Source of the DNA: Streptomyces achromogenes
GTDB lineage: Bacteria > Actinomycetota > Actinomycetes > Streptomycetales > Streptomycetaceae
Assembly: GCF_030816715.1 (NCBI RefSeq)
Contig: NZ_JAUSYH010000001.1
Span: 8,246,001 to 8,310,000, forward strand
DNA: 64,000 nt
Direction of reading: 5' to 3'
Positions 17,863 to 25,773 of this stretch are shown here, one piece after another (the first letter of the stretch is position 1; every line of letters begins with the position of its first letter). Both the position numbers and the translations under genes were made by a program. Below the pieces are notes generated by a model, which worked only from the letters and a program-made list of their open reading frames with translations, ran no database searches and was not told the origin of the DNA.

Positions 17863-18069
17863 CTAGGGGAGCACCTTCTCGATCGCGCCGGGGCCCTCCT
17901 CGTCGAGCTTGCGCCGGGCCCACGCGAGGTTGCGCGGGGTGAGGTCGCGACCGGTGGCGAGGACCATGTCCTCCGGCGAGACCTCGGTGCCGGTGCGGGT
18001 GTGGAGCAGGCTGTCCGGGGTGGTGCGGTCCGGCGAGGGCCGGGCGGCGCCGGGCTGTGACGTCGGCAT
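17863..18069 (-). CDS. Small conserved-looking hypothetical protein
   Basis: 68 residues from ATG 18069 with GAGGAGC upstream. The C-terminal half (SPEDMVLATGRDLTPRNLAWARRKLDEEGPGAIEKVLP) looks like a helical domain under selection, while the first 20 residues are Pro/Ser/Arg-rich. No cysteines, signal or membrane helix. It precedes the transhydrogenase by 77 bases on the same strand and may share its promoter. Function unknown. Confidence 0.65.
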   Translation of the reverse strand: MPTSQPGAARPSPDRTTPDSLLHTRTGTEVSPEDMVLATGRDLTPRNLAWARRKLDEEGPGAIEKVLP

Positions 18070-18093
18070 GGTGTCTGCTCCTCGCGTCCGAAG

Positions 18094-18112
18094 GAATGTA
18101 CTAACACCATTC
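18094..18112. promoter_or_regulatory. AT-rich inverted repeat between the 68-residue gene and the MMPL gene
   Basis: GAATG-N9-CATTC, with TACTAACAC as the spacer, lies in the 178-base divergent gap 18070-18247. It begins 25 bases from the small gene's start and ends about 135 bases from the MMPL start. Spacing and composition resemble a TetR-type operator, but no TetR gene is adjacent. On the minus strand an extended -10-like TGTTAGTAC runs through it. Confidence 0.4.
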
Positions 18113-18247
18113 ATCCTGTGGCCGCGCCCCGCAATCCCGATCATCCCCGCCCGAGATGCCGCGATGATCGCGCGGAGGTCTAATGAGCCGTGTCGGGGCG
18201 ACCCAACCACTGTGCGGTGACACCGCACGGCATGGAAGGCCCAGCTC

Positions 18248-20494
18248 ATGGAACCCACCACTGCCGGGAAACCCCAACGGGGGGCACTGCGCAGACTCGG
18301 CGCCTGGTGCGCCCGTCACTTCCTCGTCGTGATCATCGCCTGGCTGGTGGCCCTGGTCGCCCTCCAGGTGATCGACCGAGCCGTCGGCGGCACCTTCGAG
18401 GACGACTTCGCGCTCTCGGACACGCAGTCCCAGAAGGGCCTCGACGTCCTCCAGGAGCACGATCCGCAGGCCGGCGGATACAGCGCGCAGATCGTCCTGC
18501 ACGACGACGGGCAGGCCCTGAGCGCGCTGAGCTCGCAGATGTCCACCGCGGTCGGCGACCTGCAGAAGCTGCCCCACGTCCTGTCCGTGCAGAACCCCCT
18601 CTCGCAGAGCCCCACCAAGGTCGGCCCGGTGTCGGGAGACGGGAAGACGGGATACATCACCATCCGCTTCGACCAGCAGCCCAACACCCTCGGCGACGCC
18701 TACCTGAACGGCGTGGACCAGGCCGTGCAGCCGCTGCGGGCCGCCGGCGCCGACGTGGAGTACGGCGGCTCGCTCGGCGAACTGGCCCGTCCCAAGGCCA
18801 ACGACTTCATCAGCGAGGCGATCGGCTTCGCGGTGGCCGTCGTGGTCCTGCTCATCGGCTTCGGCAGCGTCCTCGCCGCCGGACTGCCCCTGATCACCGC
18901 GCTGATCGCCGTGGTGGGCGGACTCGCCGTCCTCGGACTGCTGGCCGCCGCGTTCACCTTCGCCACCGTCTCCCCGACCCTCGCCACCATGATCGGGCTG
19001 GGCGTGGGCATCGACTACGCGCTGTTCCTGATCACCCGGCACCGGCAGAGCCTGATCGACGGCGCCGATCCCGCCGAGGCCGCCGGACACGCCGCCGCCA
19101 CCAGCGGCCGCGCCGTCCTCGTCTCCGGCACCACCGTGATCATCGCGCTGGCCGGACTGTACGCGTCCGGGGTGTCCTTCATCGGCAAACTCGGCGTCGC
19201 CGCCGCCGTCACCGTCGTCTCCGCCGTGATCGGGGCCCTCACGCTCGTGCCCGCCATGCTCGGGCTCATCGGCCGCCACATCGACCGCTGGCATGTGCGC
19301 AGACCCGTCGCCGAGACCGACGCCGAACCCGGCGCCACCCCGCACGGCACCTGGCACCGGTACGCCAAACGCGTCGAGCGCAGGCCCTGGCAGTACCTCG
19401 GGGGAGGGGTCGCCGCCATCGCGATCCTCGCCATCCCCGTCTTCTCCATCCAGCTGGGCCACATCGGCGACGGCGCCGACCCGACCTCCTTCACCGACCG
19501 GCGCGCCTACGACCTGATGACCGACGCCTTCGGGCCCGGCTCCAACGGCCCCTTGACGATCGTCGTCGACCAGACGTCCGTCCCCTCCGACAAGCGCTCC
19601 GACCTGCAGTCCCAGGCGCAGAAGACGCTGAACGCCGTACCGGACGCGGCCACCGTCACCCCGTTGACGCCCACCCAGGACGGCGACGTCCTGATCGGCA
19701 CCGTCTACTCGACCCAGGCGCCGCAGGACGCCGTCACCACCGGCCTGACCAACCGGCTCAAGGACACCACCCTGCCCGACGCGGTCTCCGGCTACGACGC
19801 CAAGGGCTATGTCACCGGCACCACGGCCGCCCAGGTCGACTTCCGCGACATCGTCGCCAGCCGGCTCCCGCTGATCATCTGCGTGGTCGTCGGCCTCGCC
19901 TTCCTGATCATCCTCGCCGTCTTCCGCGGCCTGCTCGTCGCAGTCAAGGCCGCCGTCCTCAACGTCCTGTCCATCACGGCCTCCTACGGCGTGGTCGTCG
20001 CCGTCTTCCAGTGGGGCTGGGGCGGACCCGCGCTGGGCGTCAACGGGGACGTGCCCATCGAGAGCTATGTGCCGATGATGATGTTCGCGATCATCTTCGG
20101 CCTCAGCATGGACTACGAGATCTTCCTGCTGTCCCGGGTGCACGAGGCGTGGCTGCGTACCGGGAACGCGAAGGACTCCGTCGCCCACGCTCTGGAGATC
20201 ACCGCCCGCGTCATCACCTGCGCGGCCCTGATCATGGTGAGCGTGTTCGCGGCGTTCATCATCAGCGACAACATCGTCGTCAAGATGCTGGGCCTCGGAC
20301 TCGCCGTCAGCGTGCTGATCGACGCGACCGTCGTGCGGCTGCTCATGGTGCCCGCGGTGATGACCCTGCTGGGGTCGCACGCCTGGTGGACGCCGCGGTG
20401 GCTGGACCGGATCCTGCCGCACATCGACGCCGAGGGCGAGGCGGATACCCTCAGCGGGCCGCCGCCGGCGTCGGGGCGAGGACCAGCATCGTGA
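18248..20494 (+). CDS. MMPL-family (RND-type) transporter
   Basis: 748 residues from ATG 18248. A cytoplasmic N-terminus and first helix (HFLVVIIAWLVALVAL) are followed by a large extracytoplasmic domain, then helices. The whole unit repeats, giving about twelve membrane segments. The conserved Asp-Tyr pairs of MMPL proteins are present in both halves (GVGIDYALFLITRHR, FGLSMDYEIFLLSRVHE). In actinobacteria these proteins export lipids, siderophores or antibiotics using proton motive force. The substrate is unknown. The 3' end overlaps the convergent phosphatase gene by 44 bases. Confidence 0.92.
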   Translation: MEPTTAGKPQRGALRRLGAWCARHFLVVIIAWLVALVALQVIDRAVGGTFEDDFALSDTQSQKGLDVLQEHDPQAGGYSAQIVLHDDGQALSALSSQMSTAVGDLQKLPHVLSVQNPLSQSPTKVGPVSGDGKTGYITIRFDQQPNTLGDAYLNGVDQAVQPLRAAGADVEYGGSLGELARPKANDFISEAIGFAVAVVVLLIGFGSVLAAGLPLITALIAVVGGLAVLGLLAAAFTFATVSPTLATMIGLGVGIDYALFLITRHRQSLIDGADPAEAAGHAAATSGRAVLVSGTTVIIALAGLYASGVSFIGKLGVAAAVTVVSAVIGALTLVPAMLGLIGRHIDRWHVRRPVAETDAEPGATPHGTWHRYAKRVERRPWQYLGGGVAAIAILAIPVFSIQLGHIGDGADPTSFTDRRAYDLMTDAFGPGSNGPLTIVVDQTSVPSDKRSDLQSQAQKTLNAVPDAATVTPLTPTQDGDVLIGTVYSTQAPQDAVTTGLTNRLKDTTLPDAVSGYDAKGYVTGTTAAQVDFRDIVASRLPLIICVVVGLAFLIILAVFRGLLVAVKAAVLNVLSITASYGVVVAVFQWGWGGPALGVNGDVPIESYVPMMMFAIIFGLSMDYEIFLLSRVHEAWLRTGNAKDSVAHALEITARVITCAALIMVSVFAAFIISDNIVVKMLGLGLAVSVLIDATVVRLLMVPAVMTLLGSHAWWTPRWLDRILPHIDAEGEADTLSGPPPASGRGPAS

Positions 20495-21554
20495 CGTCGT
20501 CGCGGACGTCGTCGCGGACGTCGGGGCAGTGGCGCGACACGTCCGTCCAGACCCGGCCGGCCGTGGTCGCCGGGTCGGCGCCGGCCGCCAGCGCGGGCAG
20601 CCGGTCCAGGAGCGGGTAGAACACCCCGGTCGCGTCCCTGGCCTCCGAGATGCCGTCGGAGGCGAGGAAGAGCCGGTCGCCCGGGCGCAGCGGCAGGACG
20701 CGGGCGGTGACCGGGGCGCCCCCCGGCAGGCCAAGCCCCAGCGGCGTCCACGGCACGACGTCCACCTCGGTGACCGCGCCGTCGCGCAGCAGCAGGGGCG
20801 GCGGATGCCCGCAGGCGACGACGCGCACGGCGTCCGCGTCCGGGGTGAACTCCACCAGCACGGCCGTCGCGAACAGTTCGGCGTGCGCGACCCGCGCCGA
20901 GTCCACCACCAGCCTGCGGTCCAGACGGGCCGCCACCGACTCCAGGTCCGGCTGGTCGAGCACCGCCTCCCGGAACGCCCCGAGGAGCGAGGACACCGTC
21001 GCCACCGCCGCCAGCCCGTGCCCCTGAACGTCCCCCAGCACCGCCCGCACCCCGTGAGCGCTCTCGCGCACGTCGAAGAAGTCCCCGCCGACCAGCGTCC
21101 CGCGCTGCGCCGCCCGGTACAGACCGGCGCACCGCACCGGCCCGACCCGTTCGGGCACCGGCGGCGCCACGGCGCGCTGAGCCGCCTCCGCGATGGTGCG
21201 CTCGGTGTCCAGCTGGACGTCCCGGCGGCGGCGCACGAACGCCACGAACACGCTCAGGGCCGCGACGGAGAACACCGTCAGCACATCGGTCTGCCCCGGC
21301 CGGTCGAGCTGGAACGCGGGCACGTCCAGCATGACGATCACGGCCGCGCCGAGCACCGCGGTCACCGCGGGACCGTAGGACAGGACCGCCAGCGGCGGGA
21401 TCGCGCCCAGCAGGAAGCCGATGTCCAGCGGGCTGGGACTGACCAGGGTGGCCACGCAGACGCCCGCCACCAGCAGCAGCGGCAGCGCCCGCACCCACCG
21501 AGGCGGTGGCGCGCCCCGCAGCCAGCCCCGCCGGTCCCCGTCCTGTTCTCCCAC
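20451..21554 (-). CDS. Membrane-anchored SpoIIE/PP2C-type protein phosphatase
   Basis: 367 residues from GTG 21554. Four hydrophobic segments occupy about residues 22-110. The PP2C-like SpoIIE domain follows, with the metal-binding motifs GGDFFDVRES and GDVQGHGLAA, ACGHPPPLLL, FLASDGISEARD, and a C-terminal DDVTMLVLA. This enzyme class dephosphorylates STAS anti-anti-sigma factors in partner-switching pathways. Here the sensor part would be the membrane region. It is divergent from a short leader ORF and GNAT gene and convergent with the MMPL gene. Confidence 0.9.
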   Translation of the reverse strand: MGEQDGDRRGWLRGAPPPRWVRALPLLLVAGVCVATLVSPSPLDIGFLLGAIPPLAVLSYGPAVTAVLGAAVIVMLDVPAFQLDRPGQTDVLTVFSVAALSVFVAFVRRRRDVQLDTERTIAEAAQRAVAPPVPERVGPVRCAGLYRAAQRGTLVGGDFFDVRESAHGVRAVLGDVQGHGLAAVATVSSLLGAFREAVLDQPDLESVAARLDRRLVVDSARVAHAELFATAVLVEFTPDADAVRVVACGHPPPLLLRDGAVTEVDVVPWTPLGLGLPGGAPVTARVLPLRPGDRLFLASDGISEARDATGVFYPLLDRLPALAAGADPATTAGRVWTDVSRHCPDVRDDVRDDVTMLVLAPTPAAAR

Positions 21555-21674
21555 ACCCCCACGCTCCCTCCCGGGCCCGGCCGGCGCACGCCGGGAAATC
21601 CGGTGGACGCCGTCCAGGGAGGCCTCCTAACCTGTGGGAGCACGCCCGGACACCCACGGAAGGAGGCGAGCGCC

Positions 21675-21731
21675 ATGCGGTCCACACCTGATCCGCGCTC
21701 CCGCCCCGTGACCCCGGCGTGCCGCGTCTGA
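21675..21731 (+). CDS. Possible 18-residue leader peptide
   Basis: A short ORF, MRSTPDPRSRPVTPACRV, starts at an ATG preceded by AAGGAGG at ideal distance and ends 57 bases before the GNAT gene start. Its ribosome site is as good as those of the long genes around it, which argues that it is translated. It may be a leader peptide that affects the acetyltransferase, or a chance ORF. No family is recognised. Confidence 0.4.
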   Translation: MRSTPDPRSRPVTPACRV

Positions 21732-21788
21732 CGTCCGTCCGACGCCCCCGGGAGCGCACCCCCTGCCGTACGCGACCCGGAGGAATCC

Positions 21789-22676
21789 GTGACCGATCTG
21801 GTCATCCGCGCTCTCGACGAGAGCGACGTCCATCTCTTCGACACCCTGCCCGACCCGCTGCGCGCCGCCGAGGCGTTCCGCCATGCCACGTACCGGCCGC
21901 ACTGGAAGCGGGTCGCCCTGCGCGACGGGCGGGTCGTCGCCCGCGCCGCCTGGTGGGGCGGACCCGACGACAGCGAGCCGCTGACGGTCGAGTGGTTCGA
22001 CTTCGCCGACGGCGAGGAGGCGGCGGGCGCGGAACTCCTGCGCACCGCGCCCTGGCGGGTCGGCCTGGAGCTGGTCATGCCCGGCGACTGGCGAGCGGAC
22101 CCCGTCGTGCGGGCCGCCGTCGAGGCCCGGTACGCGGCGGCCCGCGCGGCCGGCCACACCCCGCTGGTGGAACGCTTCGTGTACCGCTGGACGCCGCGGT
22201 GCGGGCTGCCCGAGCGGCCCGGACGACTGCGCTTCGCACCCGAGCCCGACGACGCGGTCTTCTTCGACGCCCTGCGCCGCATCCACTCCGACACCCTCGA
22301 CGCCCACGCGCTGAAGGCCGTCGCCGAGGGCGGGCTCGACCGGGCCGCCCAGGAGGAGATCGACTTCTTCCGCTGGTGCCCGTCCCCCCGCGAGTGGTGG
22401 CAGACCGCCCGCACCGCTGACGGCGCGCTGGCCGGCATCCACGTCCCGGCCCACAACCCGTCCGGCCCGTGCGTCGGCTTCGTCGGCGTGCTGCCGGAAC
22501 ACCGGGGGCACGGCTACGCCTACGACCTGCTCGCCGAATGCACGCACCACCTCGCCGAACGGGGCGCGGAGTTCATCGCCGCGGCCACCGACCGGACCAA
22601 CCACCCGATGGCGGCGCACTTCGCGAAGGCCGGCTATCCGGTCGTCCGCGAACGCGTCAACTTCCGGCTCGACTGA
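21789..22676 (+). CDS. GNAT-family N-acetyltransferase
   Basis: 295 residues from GTG 21789 behind CGGAGGAATCC. The C-terminal half is a canonical GNAT fold: GFVGVLPEHRGHGYAYDLLAE is the acetyl-CoA pyrophosphate loop (V-x-P-x-x-R-G-x-G-x-A). A Asp-Arg-Thr-Asn-His-Pro-Met helix and a final strand follow. The N-terminal half (about 1-150) looks like a degenerate GNAT copy or a substrate-binding domain. The acceptor is unknown. An 18-codon ORF with a strong ribosome site sits just upstream. Confidence 0.85.
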   Translation: MTDLVIRALDESDVHLFDTLPDPLRAAEAFRHATYRPHWKRVALRDGRVVARAAWWGGPDDSEPLTVEWFDFADGEEAAGAELLRTAPWRVGLELVMPGDWRADPVVRAAVEARYAAARAAGHTPLVERFVYRWTPRCGLPERPGRLRFAPEPDDAVFFDALRRIHSDTLDAHALKAVAEGGLDRAAQEEIDFFRWCPSPREWWQTARTADGALAGIHVPAHNPSGPCVGFVGVLPEHRGHGYAYDLLAECTHHLAERGAEFIAAATDRTNHPMAAHFAKAGYPVVRERVNFRLD

Positions 22677-22756
22677 CGGCCGGCTGTCGCTGCCGCACGT
22701 CAGCGGGGGCGAGGCGTGGTTCCGTTGGTCCGACGAACCGTTCGCGGGGACGTGAG

Positions 22757-23647
22757 TCAGCGTGCCGCGCCCGCCAGCAGGGTCTCGGCGTCCGCGAGGA
22801 TCTCGGTGACGCGCAGGCCGAAGGCGGCGTCGCAAGGGTGGGGGCGCGCGTCGCGGGCCGCGCCGAGCAGGGCGTCCGCGGCCCGGGCGAAGGCGCGGCC
22901 GGCGTCCGCGTCGCCCTGGGGGAGCCGCCTCACCCCCGCGGCGCCGCGGAGTTCGACACCCGCGCCGGCCGCCGCGGGCGGCGCCGTCAGGCTCAGCGTC
23001 AGGGTGCTGGAGACGCCGTCCGCGTGGGCCAGGACCACATGGACGGTGTCGCCGGGGCCGTGGGCCGCGGCAGACACCCGCCGGACGTCGCCGAGGACCG
23101 GCAGCAGCACCGACAGCGCGTGCGGGCCGACGTCCCACAGCGCGCCCTTCTCCCCGCGCCAGGGCGTGCCGAACGGGCTGTCGCCCTCCGCGTGGAAGAC
23201 GTCCCCGAGCCATTCGGCGTGAGCGGTGAACCAGCCCCCGCCGCCCGCCTGCTCGGCGATCCAGGCGTCGGCCTCCGGCACGAACCGGGTGGTGAAGAAG
23301 ACCACCGAGGCGACCCCCGCCCGCTCGGCCGCCCGCACCACGGCCCGCGCTCCCGCCACCGTCGTGGCGACGGGCTTGTCCAGCAACAGATGACAACCGG
23401 CTCCGGCGGCCCGCACGGCGAGCTGCGCCTGGACGTCCGGCGGCAGGGCGACGGCCACCGCGTCCACGTCCGCCAGCAGGGCGTCGACGTCGTCGTAGGG
23501 CCGGGTGCCGTGCCGGTCGGCCAGTTCCTTCGCGGCCTCGGCGCGCCGGCCCCAGACGCCGACGAGGTCGAGTTCGTCGTGGGCGGCGAGGACGGGGGCG
23601 TGCACCATCCGCGCCCAGGGGCCGGTGCCGAGCAGACCGATGCGCAT
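22757..23647 (-). CDS. Gfo/Idh/MocA-family oxidoreductase
   Basis: 296 residues from ATG 23647 with GGGAGAG upstream. The N-terminal Rossmann motif is IGLLGTGPWARMVHAP. The central LLDKPVATT corresponds to the EKP motif with the catalytic lysine, and GPHALSVLLPVLG fits the C-terminal beta-sheet domain. These enzymes oxidise or reduce sugars, inositols or related polyols with NAD(P). Substrate unknown. It converges with the GNAT gene, leaving 80 bases between them. Confidence 0.87.
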   Translation of the reverse strand: MRIGLLGTGPWARMVHAPVLAAHDELDLVGVWGRRAEAAKELADRHGTRPYDDVDALLADVDAVAVALPPDVQAQLAVRAAGAGCHLLLDKPVATTVAGARAVVRAAERAGVASVVFFTTRFVPEADAWIAEQAGGGGWFTAHAEWLGDVFHAEGDSPFGTPWRGEKGALWDVGPHALSVLLPVLGDVRRVSAAAHGPGDTVHVVLAHADGVSSTLTLSLTAPPAAAGAGVELRGAAGVRRLPQGDADAGRAFARAADALLGAARDARPHPCDAAFGLRVTEILADAETLLAGAAR

Positions 23648-23766
23648 ACCGCTGACTCTCCCTGCGAGGAAACCGCCGGTGACACGGACGACCCGTTCGC
23701 CGCGCATGCCGACGTGAGCCTCGCACACCCCGCCCCCCGGGTCACCCCCCGGCTTGCGCTGCGAGA

Positions 23767-24045
23767 TCAGGCGGCCCGGGCCTCCGACGGCCGGACGCGC
23801 TCGGCCGCGGCGGCGTCGGACACCGGGACCACGGATGACGGGACCCCGGAGACCGGGACCTCGGGCGATGGGGCGGCGGGTGCCGGGGCGTCGGACGCGC
23901 CGCCGCGGATCAGGCGCAGCCGACGTCGGGGCGAGGCGTGACGCCGGTGGGCGGGTGCCGGGGCGAGCAGGCGGGTCTCGACCCGGTCCATCACCGCCAG
24001 CAGGACGGACAGCAGCGGCAGGAGCAGTACGGCGACCCAGAGCAC
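23767..24045 (-). CDS. Small single-pass membrane protein
   Basis: 92 residues from GTG 24045 with GAGGGAA six bases upstream. A single membrane helix, LWVAVLLLPLLSVLLAVMD, lies at the very N-terminus, followed by a basic stretch and a Pro/Ala/Ser-rich acidic tail with no recognised domain. It starts 71 bases after the decarboxylase stop on the same strand, so it is probably co-transcribed with it. Function unknown. Confidence 0.6.
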   Translation of the reverse strand: MLWVAVLLLPLLSVLLAVMDRVETRLLAPAPAHRRHASPRRRLRLIRGGASDAPAPAAPSPEVPVSGVPSSVVPVSDAAAAERVRPSEARAA

Positions 24046-24116
24046 GGTTCCCTCCTCGGCAGGCGACAACCTGGCGAGTGCTCCGATTCGGGCCGCTGAT
24101 GCCTGCCGGGACGCCG

Positions 24117-25472
24117 TCAGTGGCGAAACGGCGCGTCGAAACCCGTCAGCAGGGCGTCGGCCTGCGCCAGGCCGCTCTCCGCGGAGATCTCCCGCACCGA
24201 CTGCGCCGGACGGATCACGGCGAAGGCGACCCCGCCCTCGTCTAGCAGAGCGCCGTACACAGCGGGCCGCGGCAGGCTGTTGTACGCCCAGTGCGCCGAG
24301 AAGTAGTAGCCGCCGGTGTCGTGGAGCACCACCACGTCCCCCTCGGCGAGCGCGGGCAGCGGCCGGTCGTGCGCCACCACGTCGCCCGCGAAGCAGAGCG
24401 GCCCGGCGACGTCCTGCCGCACGAGCGGGGTCCGTTTGGGCAGGCCGTCCGGGCCGAACGCGGAGATCCGCAGCGGCCAGGCGTCCGGCATGAGGACGGT
24501 CCGGGTGGCGACCTGACCGCCCGCGTGGGTGAGCGCGACCCGGCGCCCGCCGGCGTCCTTGACGTACTCGACGAGGGCCGCGGTGAACCCGTTCTTGGCG
24601 ATCAGGGACCGGCCGAACTCGGTGACCACCTGGTAGCGGCCGTCCAGCAGCGCAGGCTCCGCGGCGGTGAGCGCGGCGACGTAGTCGGCGTAGGTGGGCG
24701 TGACCGTGTCGTCGGCGAAGTTCACCGGCAGCCCGCCGCCCAGGTCGACACTGGTCACCTGGCTGCGGCCGACCCGGTCGGCGATGTCCTCGGCGAGCCG
24801 ATGGGTGGCGGCGAGACCTTCCGCGATCAACGGCAGCGGGCAGCCCTGCGAGCCCACGTGCGCGTGCAGCCGGGTCAGCCACGGCCGCCGCGCGAACGCC
24901 TCGACGACCCGGGCCCGGGCCCCCGGGTCGCGCAGCGCCACGCCGAACTTCGAGGTCGCGGTCGCCGTGCTCATCGCGCCGATGGACCCGCCGCCGACCT
25001 GCGGATTGACCCGCAGGCCGAGCACGGACGGGCAGTCGGCGGGGCGCAGGGCGTCGATCCGGTCGAGTTCGTCGAGGTTGTCCGCGTTGAGCGCGACGCC
25101 CAGGGAGAGGGCCTCGCGGATCTCCCCGCGGGTCTTGGCGGGCGAGTCCAGCACGATGCGCGCCGGGGCGAACCCCGCGTCCAGCGCGAGCCGCAGCTCG
25201 CCGGGACTGGCCACCTCGCAGCCCATGCCCGCGTCGGCGAGCAGGCGCAGCACCGGCACCAGCGGGCAGGCCTTGGCGGCGAAGGTGTGCAGGACGTCCG
25301 GCGTGCGGGCGAACGCCTCGCGCAGCGCGGCGACGCTGCTGCGCACACCCCGCACGTCCACGAAGCCGGCGACGGGCCGGCCCTCGCCGATCAGTCCGTC
25401 CGCGACGGCCCGGCGGACGGTGCGCGCGACGGAGGTGACGTCGGTCTGCTGGTTCTCGGTGGGCCTCGGCAC
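24117..25472 (-). CDS. Fold-type III PLP-dependent decarboxylase (ornithine/diaminopimelate decarboxylase family)
   Basis: 451 residues from GTG 25472 with GAAGGAG upstream. The PLP lysine is in HTFAAKACP at K67, and an alanine-racemase-like barrel follows with HAHVGSQG, DLGGGLPVNF (phosphate-binding glycines) and EFGRSLIAKNGF. The C-terminal beta domain has GPLCFAGDVVAHD, containing the active-site cysteine and aspartate, and GGYYFSAHWAYNSLPRP. The family decarboxylates ornithine, lysine, arginine or meso-diaminopimelate, and a few members act in natural product pathways. The neighbourhood has no lysine pathway genes, so a diamine- or amino-acid-modifying role is more likely than lysine synthesis. 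Substrate choice is open. Confidence 0.88.
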   Translation of the reverse strand: MPRPTENQQTDVTSVARTVRRAVADGLIGEGRPVAGFVDVRGVRSSVAALREAFARTPDVLHTFAAKACPLVPVLRLLADAGMGCEVASPGELRLALDAGFAPARIVLDSPAKTRGEIREALSLGVALNADNLDELDRIDALRPADCPSVLGLRVNPQVGGGSIGAMSTATATSKFGVALRDPGARARVVEAFARRPWLTRLHAHVGSQGCPLPLIAEGLAATHRLAEDIADRVGRSQVTSVDLGGGLPVNFADDTVTPTYADYVAALTAAEPALLDGRYQVVTEFGRSLIAKNGFTAALVEYVKDAGGRRVALTHAGGQVATRTVLMPDAWPLRISAFGPDGLPKRTPLVRQDVAGPLCFAGDVVAHDRPLPALAEGDVVVLHDTGGYYFSAHWAYNSLPRPAVYGALLDEGGVAFAVIRPAQSVREISAESGLAQADALLTGFDAPFRH

Positions 25473-25536
25473 GTCTGCGGTCTCCTTCGGGCGGGGCGAA
25501 CTGGACGAGGTCGGGCGGGGGCCGGGCGGGGCCGGC

Positions 25537-25577
25537 TAGCAGGGAGGGCGGGGTGATCCTCCCCGCCCTCCCTGCTA
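25537..25577. other. Perfect 17-bp hairpin in the decarboxylase/PucR divergent gap
   Basis: TAGCAGGGAGGGCGGGG (25537-25553) and its exact complement (25561-25577) are separated by TGATCCT. On the minus strand this lies 65 bases before the decarboxylase start, so it could be a leader hairpin. On the plus strand it lies about 200 bases before the PucR gene. No U-run follows it in either direction. The 301-base gap 25473-25773 also contains a second hairpin (25624-25672) and no gene. Confidence 0.75.
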
Positions 25578-25623
25578 CCACCTGTGGACGGTCTTCCCCG
25601 CGCAGGGCGTGTGCGCTCCGAAC

Positions 25624-25672
25624 CGGCCCGCTCGGCCGGCCCGGACGGTCACCGGGACGGCCGAGCGGGCCG
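25624..25672. other. Second long hairpin (14-bp stem) in the same divergent gap
   Basis: CGGCCCGCTCGGCC (25624-25637) pairs exactly with 25659-25672. The 21-base loop contains a further CCCGG/CCGGG pair, so the structure can extend. AAAAGAAG follows on the plus strand, so on the minus strand a run of Ts precedes rather than follows the stem. It is therefore not a classical terminator for either gene. Confidence 0.7.
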
Positions 25673-25773
25673 AAAAGAAGACTGCACACCCCTAGGGACC
25701 GACCGGACGGTATGCCATCCTTCGGGGCAGGACGAGTCGGACGGCGGGGCAGCGGCCCCGGGGGAGGACCGCG

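Noticed and set aside
25537..25577. Rho-independent terminator
   Set aside because: The hairpin lies between divergent starts and not behind any gene, and no U-run follows on either strand.
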